Below, one piece after another: positions 36,189-47,500 of a stretch of DNA of 64,000 nt; the stretch's first letter is position 1, and each line of letters opens with the position of its first letter. Origin of the DNA: Halichondria panicea (taxonomy: Eukaryota > Porifera > Demospongiae > Suberitida > Halichondriidae); the NCBI RefSeq assembly GCF_963675165.1, contig NC_087377.1, positions 14,814,198 to 14,878,197 of the forward strand, given 5' to 3'. The position numbers and the translations under genes were made by a program. The notes beneath the pieces were generated by a model. That model was not told the DNA's origin. It did not search any database and saw nothing but the letters and a program-made list of their open reading frames with translations.

Positions 36189-37250
36189 AAGTCCTGAATA
36201 TTCTGTTTGGGTCTTCATAAACCTCTTGCTGTCCTTGTAGATTGACTATGGTTATCCTCGGTTGATATGAATCCGTAATATCAGGTGGGAGAGTGAACTG
36301 TGCTAGGCCATTGCTACCTAAAGTAGATCAGGTTACATGATTATTGTTCAATTAGAAAAACAAACTTGACCCATCTATATTTACGTGTCATATAATTAGT
36401 ATTTTGTTGTAACATTTCTGAATGGGGACTCTGTTGTTCAATAAATTAACATTCNNNNNNNNNNNNNNNNNNNNNNNNNNNNNNNNNNNNNNNNNNNNNN
36501 NNNNNNNNNNNNNNNNNNNNNNNNNNNNNNNNNNNNNNNNNNNNNNNNNNNNNNNNNNNNNNNNNNNNNNNNNNNNNNNNNNNNNNNNNNNNNNNNNNNN
36601 NNNNNNNNNNNNNNNNNNNNNNNNNNNNNNNNNNNNNNNNNNNNNNNNNNNNNNCAATGAAGGCATTCACAGAGTCCCTAGTGATGAGGGGACTCCCCGA
36701 TATCCTCACTTCAAACCTCTCTGTACCCTCAGCAACCTCGTCCTCCAACACCTCCACACATGTGCACCTAGTGTCATTTCCTGGACCAGTCAGACTGAGC
36801 TGCTCACTGATGCCTGTGTAGTCCTCACCATCTGAATGAACAGTTATAGGCATTATGCAATTAAAATTTTGACTATACAATCATGCAAATGTGTGCCACA
36901 CCACAGTTTGCCATTAATCAATAGTAACAATGTCAGCTATATACACACGAGAGTAAATGTTTACCAATGGCAAAGCATGTACTTGCTTGCTCCGTCTTTA
37001 TCTGGACATCGTAAACCTTGTCTTCTAAATCAGCTCCTTCCACACACACTTTAAGCACCAACCTGTCCAGTGAAATGTTTTCTGGTACACGATACATAGG
37101 TCGTTGTAGCTGGATCTCTGAATCAAAATCATACATTATAATATAATACACATCAGATATTAAATCTACACAATATTTTGTACCTTGGCAGGATGTCTTC
37201 CCAAAGAATAGCATGGTAGAAAACAACACAAATGTTAACAAGTCCATCAT
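36189..37250 (-). CDS. Secreted Calx-beta-like protein, interrupted by assembly gap
   Basis: Exons from the 5' end: 37184-37250 (ATG, signal peptide MMDLLTFVLFSTMLFFG), 36965-37117 (MYRVPENISLDRLVLKVCVE), about 36655-36831 (VEVLEDEVAEGTERFEVRIS, a Calx-beta-type strand pattern, running into the gap), and 36189-36317 (FTLPPDITDSYQPRITIV). All visible junctions are phase 1. The IDDxxxEGxExF-like LEDEVAEGTERFEV is the Calx-beta core. The 3' end is not established; the last exon ends phase 1 at a GTGAGT donor, so at least one more exon follows. It is transcribed away from the beta-lactamase-like gene. Function unknown; an extracellular adhesion or matrix protein is inferred from the modules. Confidence 0.65.
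36455..36654. other. Assembly gap of 200 N
   Basis: A run of exactly 200 N, probably a fixed-size placeholder. It removes the end of one exon of the 36189-37250 gene and its donor, and all reading frames through it are meaningless. Confidence 1.
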
Positions 37251-37640
37251 TTTTGCAGCTACAATGACTTCTGGTATAAATGTAAATGTCCAAATGTATA
37301 ATTTAATAGCTGGACAACCACTAATATTGGTAGGAATTTATTGTGCCATGCTGAGATGTATCACACATTTTAATCTCACGGTCTATCCTTTTTTTCAGTC
37401 TACATATACATTCAGTATACAATACAGACTCTAGTTGTATAACTATATATAACTGCCAGTCCTAGGGCGCATGTCGTTGCGCAGGCAAAATGTTCGCTTG
37501 TTTGCTGCCAAAAAGAGCTCTGCGCATGTGCAATCCATAGAGGGCGGCTATAGAGAGAGGGCGTCGTTCCTGTATTTTACAATTTTGTGCTGACAAGTGC
37601 CTGCTACCATAGATGCTGCTACCCTAGTCTGAATAGAAGA
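37251..37640. promoter_or_regulatory. Shared upstream region of two divergent genes
   Basis: The ATG codons of the Calx-beta-like gene (-) and the beta-lactamase-like gene (+) are 390 bp apart. The region contains TGCGCATGTGCA at 37521-37532, one base from the palindromic NRF1 consensus, and a second GC-rich ggcgcatgtcgttgcgcagg at 37466-37486. No TATA box is visible. A bidirectional promoter is inferred. Confidence 0.4.
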
Positions 37641-40600
37641 ATGGCTACACTGTTTTATCTCCTCTCCCTCCTGGTAGCTATTCGTGGGCAGGCAAGTTAA
37701 TTGAATACAGAGTGACAATTTTATCAGATTGTGGGTCATGTTCACGTATACTAGAACGAGGTTAACGTGTCTATGTGCCTTAGAAGTTTTTATTATGCAG
37801 TGTTATCCTATATTTAGCAATGACAATTTCCTGCAGCTAGAACAACTGAGCCCTCTGGGGTTGCCTATTCTTTTTGACAACCTACCAACACCGACCGCAA
37901 CAAACTGTCCGTACCATCCGGCTACAGTGGACCTACCCAATCCACTCCCTGACTCGATTATAAACAATGTGACTTTAGGCCTGCAAATGTTAAAACAAAA
38001 TGTACTCAATTCGCAAACTTTGGTGAGCTGGATATTATATTATTTTATGATCATTAATTTTAGGTATTGTTATTCATTGTATAAGCGTGGACAATGCAAA
38101 CAGTAGTATGTAGTGTTTAACCGCAACCAAACATAGCACACACATTGTGTCATGCGTGCTGACTCATGATCATCTGACTTGTGATTGTGGAATAATTAAA
38201 TTACATAATATCGCTGCAATTGTTGGTTACCTGCAGCCTGGAATTGCATACAGTCTGACCTACAAGGACAAAGTGTTGTTCAGTGGTGGATTGGGAGTTA
38301 CGGTCAAAAACAAGAACGGAGAACCCAACGGGACCACAATCTTTAGGATTGGCAGTGTCTCTAAAGTATTTGCAGTGAGTTATTCAGTGATTGTCTATCA
38401 GTGTCATTTAAGTCGGTAACTTTCACCATTCATTTCTATAGATAGCCCTTACAACACATGCAGTCTGCATTAGTACTATAGCCTCGTCCCGGGGCCGATT
38501 TTTTTAGAAAGGAGAAAATAGGCTTGGAAAATAAGTATTTATAGCAGTAGTAAGCTGTATAAAACATGGAAATATACAGCTGTAACATTACTCCACGTAA
38601 TTAATGGTTGTCTGAGAGACCATGCATGCATGCATGGTGCATGTTCAAACCTCAAAAGGCCATCATTAAACATGTCACTCTGTCTAGATTGCCTCAACCA
38701 TGCACGTGGTACAAATGTGGCTGATCTATATACTAGCTGCATGACTATAGGCCAGTAGTCTTTTATCATGCAGAGAGAACTTTGTATACTGTGTTGTCAT
38801 GACAGTAAAGCTAGCTAGCTTGCTCGAATCAGTAAGCTAACTGAAAGGGTAGTTCGTACAAACCCAACGAACTGACCCTGAGCAGTGAACCACACAAGGA
38901 GTTTGCCATAACTAACCTGGACTTATCATTTAATTGAGTGACACCTTCTTGTTTGACACAGTGCAGTGCATGCTTAAGCTATAAAATTATAGTGCTTGAT
39001 AGCTATACCATGCACACTACCTAGCTAGCTAGCTTAGCTTTTGTCGTAAGACACGCCGTGTTTCACTGTCCCCCCTGTACATATAGGTGTGGCACATGTT
39101 ACAGAATGCTCGCTATGGTGAGAACAGCTATATAGTGCCCAACAAAGCTGCATGTTGTTGTGATTATAATTATACGGCAGCTTCCAGAGAAATATAGTAC
39201 GCCCCTACCAGATACAATCTTCCCGAGGCCTATTTTCCAACCTAATTTTGGAGAAAAATTGGCTTGGTGACGAGGCTACGCAGCATGGATTGAAATCAAT
39301 GATAATTGTATGTTCTTTCCTTCCATACTAAGGTAATGGTTCTTTACCAGTTGTTCGATCGTGGTGTGGTCAAGTCACTAGATGATGACATAAAAGAATA
39401 CTGTCCTGACTTTAAGATGCAAACACAGTACAATATCACTCTGAGGCAACTAGCCTCACAGGTATAATTATATTTTCACTGCATGCATGATGCTGTTAAT
39501 TATCCATAGTTATATAGTACCATGCAGTATTTTTAATTTATGGGAGTATAATTGTCCTTTAAATAATCGCTTTCAGCTGTCTGGTCTGCCGCGTGAAGCT
39601 CCTTGTGGGACACATAATAATTTGACCAGTTTCTGTGCCACTACCACCAAGAACGTTCTGAACAACTTGCAAACTGAGAGGACTCTTTTCCCTCCATGGA
39701 CTAGACCGTCATACAGGTATATACGTACCAGGCTTAATTGTTAAGAAACTATATTTATTGTGGGCCATGTATACTCTGAAGGGGATAATTATACTATATA
39801 ATTTATACATAGACCATTAAGACAATTATAATTACATTCCCCGGCCCGCGAGACTATATAGTTAGGGACACACAACATGCATAGTGAATTCAGTCAAATT
39901 TACTCACTTCATGGAGAACTTGATTGTAATACTTTCAAGGTAGTTTTACTTATCATGAGATCTTAGTATGAAGTTAATAATTACGTTGAGCGTGCTGAAA
40001 TTGTGTCAAACACATGCAGTCATTAACTTATAGTAATGTTTGTGAATTTTTACTGTGTTATATATATACAGCAACCTTGCGTACTCTCTCCTGGGCCACT
40101 GTCTGGTTGAGCATTATTCATCATCGATGACGTACGAAGACTACGTACAACAGAATATTCTAGCTCCTTTGAAAATGAGTGACACTGGATTCAAAATTAC
40201 AGATACGTGAGTATTGATCCTGACATAATTATAGGATACGTTATTTTGATCAATAAAATAATGCTTTAATGCCTAAAACTCACATAATTCATTGTATATC
40301 GTGTTTTTATGTGCATATTATATGCATGCCTTTCATCTAGGGTGAAAGCACGCATGGTGACAGGGTATGCACTAGCCTCGATTCCAGGCCGTATTTTAAT
40401 CGGCCTTGATTCGAGGCTAGGTATGCACCTGATGGTTCTGTGGCTTCACTGACTCACATAATTCATTGTATATCGTGTTTTTATGTGCATAATTATGCAT
40501 GCCTTTCATCTAGGGTGAAAGCACGCATGGCGACAGGGTATGCACCTGATGGTTCTGTGGCTCCACTGACTGACTTAGGGTGGTTAGCTCCTGCTGGGCA

Positions 40601-43102
40601 AATGTACTCCACAACAAATGATCTCAACAAGGTGTCCTCATAAATTCATGTGCACTGCATGCATGTATATAATAATTATTATAATACCTATATATCACAA
40701 CACATTTCGTTTCGCTATATACAGCTTGCCCAGTTTTTCATGGATGAATACGAGCCTTTGAAAGCGGTTCTTTCAACATCTGTTCGACAACAAATGCTTC
40801 TTCCAAGTAAGTGTATAATTATATTATACATGCACCAGTGACATGCAAGTAAATTTTGCAGTGTTTGTGAATCGCGATAGACTGTCAGGATTTGGCACTC
40901 CCTGGGAGGTATTATTCCAAAGCAACTACACAGTTTTAATCAAGGGTGGGAATGTGGGCGGCTATACTGCTCTGTTCAGCTTTATACCTGAGCTAAAACT
41001 AGGTAAGTGAATTGTTACCGAAATCAATAATAGTGAATTCCAAGTTTATGTTTTTCCCCTACCATGCATGGCTTGCATGTACAGGGCCTTTAGTCTATAG
41101 AGTAAATAAACGCAATTTGGTACGTGTTAGTACATAAATATTTGAGATTGGAACATTTCTAAGAAAATATGATGATACCATTGTGTTGGTGAACAAATTA
41201 TCTCCAAAAATATTTCCATGGCAACCAAAGGTGGTGGTGGGTATGTGGTGGTTTATAAAACACCAACATTTTTCTATAGTGGACAATCGCTTAGCGATGG
41301 AAAAGACCAATTGTTTTCGGCTAAGGTATGGAACTTTGGCGCAACATTCCTGAATAGTTTAGCTAACATATGCATGGTTACGTATAGCTTACATAAGTAC
41401 ACGTACTGATTAATGCTCAATTATGGGATATTTTAGGTGCCTTTTCGCTTGGCGATAGAACTCAAGCAAATTTGTCGGCTAAGGTCTAATTATTTTTGCA
41501 CATTAATTGTTAATAAATTTTCTATCTTTTGATACAAAAAAGTTGTCCAGAAATACTTTAGTTCCAGAGATATTTCATGTTACACATATATTTTACGATC
41601 ACCCCCATTTTTACCTAAAATGATTTCCCACTACGTACAACAACTTTTGGGGAACTGAATATTTTCAAATAAGGTTGTAGCTTATTTATTTACCTATACA
41701 CAATGGTATCAGCACAATTCTCCAATCTTGAGATACATTTATAAGTACAACTACTCACTCTGTGGTTAAATTTACTCTCAAAGCTGAAGGCACTGTATAA
41801 CTATATGAGTATATCAATTATTATTCTGATGGGTGATTGCATTATTACTATATATTATTTGTACAAAGTATACTTGTTCTGTTATAATGCTTATAATTAT
41901 GGATTACTTACATGCACTATAATTACGCCATGCATATATACATGCATAGGATTGAATGTGCTCCTGTCGGGACAAGCAGACGAATTTGGGCTGGCACAAG
42001 TTGCCCATGCTATGCTCATACCAGTTTTTGTGGAAGCACTTCGACCCCTGAAAACAACTTTCCCCTACCCACCCAACCCCAGTGTGTACGAGGGCACTTA
42101 CAAAGTGGAGGGTGACGGGATTGGACAGCTGCCTAATATCACCATAGGAACATTCAATAAGCATCTGGTGCTAAGCATGTTTGGAGTGGGTTACTATTTG
42201 TCGTACCAAGATAAATATCTTTTTCAGGTAAGAGTTAATCTACTGATAATTATATAATTATATAATAGGTATATCCATGAATTAAGGTATACCAGATGTA
42301 TAGCTGTCAATGTATAATCAAATGTAAAAGATCCACTTCTATACACTATTAAGTTCTCACAATTCAATTCAACAATCTTCAACAGCATCAATTCCACAAC
42401 ATCGCATAAACTTTAACATCACAAAAACAACTTAATTACTTGCTTCTATAAAAATGCAGGGTATAATTATGGCATCATGCATATTGCTATAGCTACTGTA
42501 TAGTGCTAGAAATTTAGGCGTGATACAGTTATTTATGCGAGTGCATACATAATTATAATCATGCATATAATTATCACAATTTTATTGTACAATGTCCATT
42601 GAAATCGCGGTGTTGTTATATTAGCGTCAATAAAAATTGCATAATAATTATTATTGTTTCCTTATAATTATAATTGGCCAAAACGCTGCTCACATACAAT
42701 TCTAGCACTATACATATACAAAGCCGTAGCAAGCGGTCATGATGACTGGTCAGGTTTTGGCCTGACAATTTTTGGAGCTAAGTTGGTAATGGGCGTCCGT
42801 CCATATTAAAATTATTGTTAAGCAAAATTTACCTTGGCCTGACCACTCTATAAACCTGCTTGCTACGGCCTTGGAATAGTATCAGTCAGAAATGAAAACT
42901 TTTCAGTTTATTAAAAATGTCCCCCCTATATATTAAACTGCAGATCCAATATGATGACAACCTCCAGCCATGCCTGATTAGTGAACTGACCGCTGCCAAG
43001 GGGGAGTGGCTGTACTTTTCTCCTGGAAAAAATAACGCACCATCCCCTCTTTTCACTATTCCTGGTCTATATGTTGGAATTAATTTTGTTAGGATTTCTT
43101 AA
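37641..43102 (+). CDS. Beta-lactamase-like serine hydrolase, LACTBL1 type
   Basis: Eleven exons join in frame to 518 aa: 37641-37691, 37837-38022, 38237-38374, 39333-39461, 39577-39716, 40072-40206, 40514-40631, 40725-40806, 40862-41002, 41950-42227, 42944-43102 (TAA). Signal peptide MATLFYLLSLLVAIRGQ. The class C/penicillin-binding-protein fold shows the SxxK motif (RIGSVSKVF, S119 and K122) and the YxN motif (Y214-S215-N216). At the third motif K354-G355-G356 replaces the usual (K/H)TG. The stretch LFDRGVVKSLDDDIKEYCP is typical of metazoan beta-lactamase-like proteins. It is probably a secreted or lumenal peptidase/esterase-like enzyme; the substrate is unknown. Intron 1 begins GC (CAG then GCAAGT), the only in-phase solution. 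The many introns show a long eukaryotic history rather than recent bacterial transfer. Confidence 0.9.
38476..39283. mobile_element. Possible ~800-bp TIR element in LACTBL1 intron 3
   Basis: Left tagcctcgtcccggggccga and right ttggtgacgaggcta regions, with matching ggcttggaaaata and attttccaacc words further in, form an imperfect inverted pair. Interior shows no ORF. Confidence 0.45.
40279..40450 (+). pseudogene. Partial duplicate of LACTBL1 exon 7 in intron 6
   Basis: The acceptor and first ~50 coding bases of exon 7 (from actcacataattcattgta to gttctgtggcttcactg) are tandemly duplicated just before the real exon at 40514-40631. The copy lacks the rest of the exon and its donor and carries a 49-bp hairpin insertion, so it is dead. 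Confidence 0.85.
40372..40420. mobile_element. 49-bp hairpin insertion with 7-bp target duplication
   Basis: The sequence is a near-palindrome bounded by ctagcctcg and cgaggctag, flanked on both sides by GTATGCA (40365-40371, 40421-40427). The undisturbed sister sequence at 40524-40560 has one GTATGCA and no insert, proving insertion. Confidence 0.85.
41090..41800. mobile_element. ~710-bp foldback element, copy 2
   Basis: Related to 28768-29497: ttggaacatttctaagaaa and gatgataccattgtgttgg at the left, and cctatacacaatggtatcagc at the right, in inverted arrangement. It fills most of LACTBL1 intron 9. Confidence 0.7.
42722..42875. mobile_element. MITE-like foldback, TIR GGCCGTAGCAAGC
   Basis: agccgtagcaagcggtcatg at the left and gcttgctacggcctt at the right, with further inverted tcaggttttggcctga / ttggcctgacca words. 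About 155 bp in LACTBL1 intron 10. Confidence 0.7.
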
Positions 43103-43218
43103 ATTTTTATTAGTTGCATACGACGAATGAAATTAATGCTGTGTGAGATAGTTTTATGGGTGAGCAAAGCGAGTCCTTTCCTATAGTGATGAACATTGCA
43201 GTCTGTCTGTCTGTACTG

Positions 43219-43220
<2 letters not shown>

Positions 43221-43304
<84 letters not shown>
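43221..43304. repeat. (TG)n microsatellite
   Basis: About 84 bp of pure TG dinucleotide downstream of the LACTBL1 stop codon. Confidence 0.97.
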
Positions 43305-43307
<3 letters not shown>

Positions 43308-44095
43308 ATACTTAGATCGTTTATCTATGCATACATGGTCAGCCATAGTCTCGCGAGTCCCGCCCCTTCACTCACTCAGGGTCTGGCAACAGTGTGCATG
43401 TACACGGAGTAGGCCCTGCTGCATGATAAATTATGCTTTTTTCCACCTATTATTCTATTCTTTAATTCTTAAAAAATGTGCTTATTATTCTTAGATTTTC
43501 TCCCAAAATGCTACATAATAATTATAAGATGTAGTCTACTTAAAACGTCGTTATGCAAAACTTAATGTAATGATCTTTACCAAACATGGACAAATTCCCC
43601 AAAATTATTACTCTTTAGGCACCTAACATGCTAAATAGTAGGTGCTTTCTCCCTATACTATGTTCCTTTTTGTTTTGTGCATAATAACTTTAGCCGCCGC
43701 TATTAGGGGTGCAAGGCCACCCCCATTAAATTGGACGTGCTGCCAATGGACCTATAGTAGCCCAAGAATCGAACCTGCTCATTCTCACCTAACGATATCA
43801 AAACTCTGAACTATGTATTTTTGCAATAACATATTTAAACTTCTACCTTTTGCTTATACAAAAAGAAAGCTATGGGTGGGGCTCATTTGTAAGGTAATTT
43901 ATGTAACTGGCTTTTGGGTGCACATTATTCTCTAATTATAGACCTCGAGTTAGTTACAGCTAAGTTTTGCAGTTTGTATACCATGCAGAGGGGCAATACG
44001 ATTATTTATACAGCGTTTTCAATGAAATTCGGTAATAATTATGGTAGAATAGTCTAGTCACTCTACTATCGCTCATTATAATTATGACAGCAGTT

Positions 44096-44297
44096 AGTAG
44101 TTGGGCGTGGCTCGACCGTCTCCTGACGGGAGGTCGGGTTGCAAGCCTATCTGGGATTTGTTCTAGCGCCACTATAGTGGCGCCCTATCAGATTGCAGCA
44201 TTTTTCACATGCTTGGTTACAGTTCAACAGAACAAATCCCAGATAAGCTTGCAACCCGACCTCCCGTCAGGAGGCGGTCGAGCCACGCCCAACTAAG
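44096..44297. mobile_element. Long near-perfect hairpin MITE
   Basis: A left arm of about 75 bp (tagttgggcgtggctcgacc ... aagc.tatctgggatttgtt) is repeated almost exactly in inverted orientation (aacaaatcccagataagctt ... cggtcgagccacgcccaact). The loop includes the palindrome gcgccactatagtggcgc. It lies about 280 bp upstream of the monooxygenase ATG. Confidence 0.9.
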
Positions 44298-44522
44298 CAG
44301 TTAGTTAATTTTACTGATATAACTTACAGTATAGATAGAGCTATAACGAAAAGCAATTTGGCCTGGACAAATGCCATTAAAAGGTCATAATTATGATGTC
44401 CGGCCCCTCCTCTGCTCTGCCTGTCATGCCAGAGCTGAATTAACTTTATTTCCTGTTTCATGCCAGGCTGTCACGATATTGGTTTGTTCCAAAAACAAAT
44501 CGCCCTCTAGTACTCTGCTCTG

Positions 44523-44530
44523 TATAAATA
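44523..44530 (+). promoter_or_regulatory. TATA box of monooxygenase gene 1
   Basis: TATAAATA lies 51 bp before the ATG at 44574, the only strong core-promoter word near the start. The paralog at 56970 has TATAAAAG at almost the same distance, so promoter architecture is conserved between the duplicates. Confidence 0.75.
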
Positions 44531-44573
44531 TAGGAAGCATGCAGTGGGGCTGCACAAAAGGTCAAGCCCAAAA

Positions 44574-47500
44574 ATGAATACTCTGATACTGTGTGTGTGC
44601 TTCCTCCCTGCTGCCCTAGCAGCTGTGGATCTCTCTTCCTACCCTCTCTCTCAAGAGCTAAGAGATGGGTACACTTTGCACTGGAGTTTTAATGTTGAGG
44701 AGCAGAGCATAAGGTTTGCAGTGAATGTGAGCACCACTGGATGGGTTGGACTGGGACTGTCTCCCACTGGAGGAATGCCTAACTCTGACATTGTCATTGG
44801 ATGGGTCAACGATCAAGGAAACATTTTTTTTCATGTAAGTAAAAAAATATTATCTGCAATTGCATTGCCCGGCATTACATGCGACGTTTAATGATTCAGG
44901 ATCGCTTTGCTACTGCACCAAGCCTTCCGACAGTAGATGTCAGTCAAGACTGGATCTTAGAGGATGGAACAGAACAAGATGGATTCACTGTCATTGCCTT
45001 TAGAAGAAACTGGGTCACTTGTGATCAACAAGACAGGGATGTAAAGGTCAGTGCTTATAACATAATTGTTATTGTTACTGCATGCATGTGTATGCAATTT
45101 GTATTGTACTACTGTATAGTGACTGTACTGTTCTAGCTAGTTAATTAGTTTTGTGGTTTTGTGGTGTCTATGACTTATTGTTACATTGATATACCCGTTA
45201 TTACAACTACACAACACAATACTACAATACAATACACTGCAATAACATTACAATACTGCAACAGGTGGAGACAGTTCGTGTGATCTTCAGCTGGAATGAT
45301 GCAGACCCTGTTGGTGATGATCCCGATCAAGTGATGTACCATGGCAACCAAAACCGAGGATCCTTCAGCCTTAACCTTCTCGGAATAGAGCAAGAAATTC
45401 CACCGGAGCCAGCTGATGTGCAAGTACTCACTACCACCGTCACTAATGTAAGGCTGTCACTAATGCATGCTAATTATAGGTCAATTGTCTAGAAGTATGC
45501 GCTCTGACTCATCTATATCAGCTAGAAGCCCATAATTATATTAAGCCGGATGGGCTCCTGCATGTCTATTTATTTAGATCTGCTGCATGTACGTGTACAG
45601 TATATGTGTATACTCTCGTTAATCCGGTCACCCCTGGGATGTGCAGCTTGGCCGGAATAGCGAAGTGGTTGTATATTGCAGGAAATAACCGCGGCTAAAG
45701 CAGTCCATACATCAAAATCTAATAACTAATTTGCAACTCTGTCTCGAATCATTAATGCTTCTCTATACTTAAGTGTAATCTACCAAACCCCCACACCTAA
45801 AACGTCCGTAATACTGAAAAATATCTAGTTATAGGGACAGCCAGAACTGGGGCCGGTATACGGAATAGCAAGTGGCTGCATTTCAGAGCGAGTTTTATGC
45901 AGTAAAGACCAAGCTAGCCAAACGAAACGATTGGTATATCGAGGTGACTGAACTTCGGAGAGCCGTCTGTGTACATGTGAATGAATGCGTGCATCACAGG
46001 AAATGCTATATTATGGTTTAGGGTTTATGCCACCATTATACAACTCAGCATATCGGGTTTCAAATGCAAGGTTAAGTGTAGTGTTTCCACCCACACATCA
46101 AATGAATATTATCAGTTAAAAATCATGAAACTAGAAATTTTCTCTCGGCAAAATTTTAATGTCGGTATAATTATAGGAAATATTGAGCTTTTTTCTTAAA
46201 AAGACGATTATATAGCATTCATACACAGTACACTTCTTTTGTAGAGAAAAGCTAGCTCATGACTGATATTCATAAGGCCACACCAAATTGAACCACAACA
46301 ACACACCACTTTAGTAAAACATTACAACATTTTGCTAGATCACATGGCTATTCGACCTCTGACCTGGACCACTAATTTGTTTATTTTTTTGGGCATTCTG
46401 CAAAAAATATGATCCGGAAATTCCGTGAAACATAAGATTAATTTGGTGTGGCCTAATCAATCACTATACCGTAACCTAGACACTGCATGTGTAACTATTG
46501 TGAATTGCATGCAAAGCAATAATTATAAGATACATGATATGCACTTGCATACAATTCGCCAATAATTAATCCCATTTTGCTGAGTTGTAGATGGTGACGT
46601 AAACGTGAGGCAATTATAGAAATCAACAGTTGATACAAACAAGTTATGAAACAACAGGTGTATCCGTTGTGAAGGTTTACGTAGCTTCTGACAAACAAAC
46701 TAGATCCCAACTGACAGTTTGTAAAATATCACAACACAAACAATAAGTGCATATTTTACTTTGTCCTGGTATGCAACCCACCACACACCACACACTCGTG
46801 TAGTGTTAATGAGATTCATAATGTTTATTAATGTTATTCATTGCACATGACGTTTTTTGCTTAGCTAGCTGCTAGAACTATTATAGATTATCTTTGGCTA
46901 CAAATACGGCAGACTTAAACAAGGTAAGAGTAGCTGTTTAGGCCCTCAAAAGATAGAGTATGTTGTTATAATTATGTTTCCTTGATGGGAAGTAAAAAAT
47001 GTCCAAAACTTTCTTAGCTATGCTAGCTTCTTTAGCTCTGACAGCCACTCTAGAGGTAAGCTATTTTTTGTGTATCTCAAGAATACAATAACTCTTACTC
47101 TTCCCATCAAGGATACTAGTACCTAGCTATGAGATGTTCATCTAGCCTTGTTTTTGAAGCTTGATCTTGGCATCTTCAACGCCGTATTTGCAGTTCTCTT
47201 TCTGAAAGTGGCATGACGTCATCATGGGACTAATTAGCATAATTGAATTAAGCTAATTAGTTTTTTGGAAAAAGAAAACATTGAGCTTAATTTGGATCAT
47301 TTTGATGCAGCATACACTGTATATTGCAAATAATACAGCAGTATAAACATAGTGTAAATTTTGGTGTTGAAATCTGGACCCGGGCCTTAAGTGCGCAGAG
47401 ATGTCTATTCATTTAGATCTGCTGCATGTACGTGTACAGTATATGTGTATACTCTCGTTAATCCGGTCACCCTTGGGATGTGCAGCTTGGCCGGAATAGC

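Larger units (their letters stand above)
43103..44573. other. Intergenic between LACTBL1 and the first monooxygenase
   Basis: Holds a (TG)n microsatellite at 43221-43304, a large perfect hairpin at 44096-44297, and the TATA promoter of the downstream gene. No supported ORF. Confidence 0.6.

Noticed and set aside
36388-36880. ORFs crossing the N gap
   Set aside because: They consist mainly of unknown residues; only the part outside the gap that matches the spliced Calx-beta-like gene was kept.
37641-43102. Recent bacterial origin of the beta-lactamase-like gene
   Set aside because: Eleven exons with ordinary phases and close resemblance to the animal LACTBL1 pattern indicate long residence in eukaryotes.
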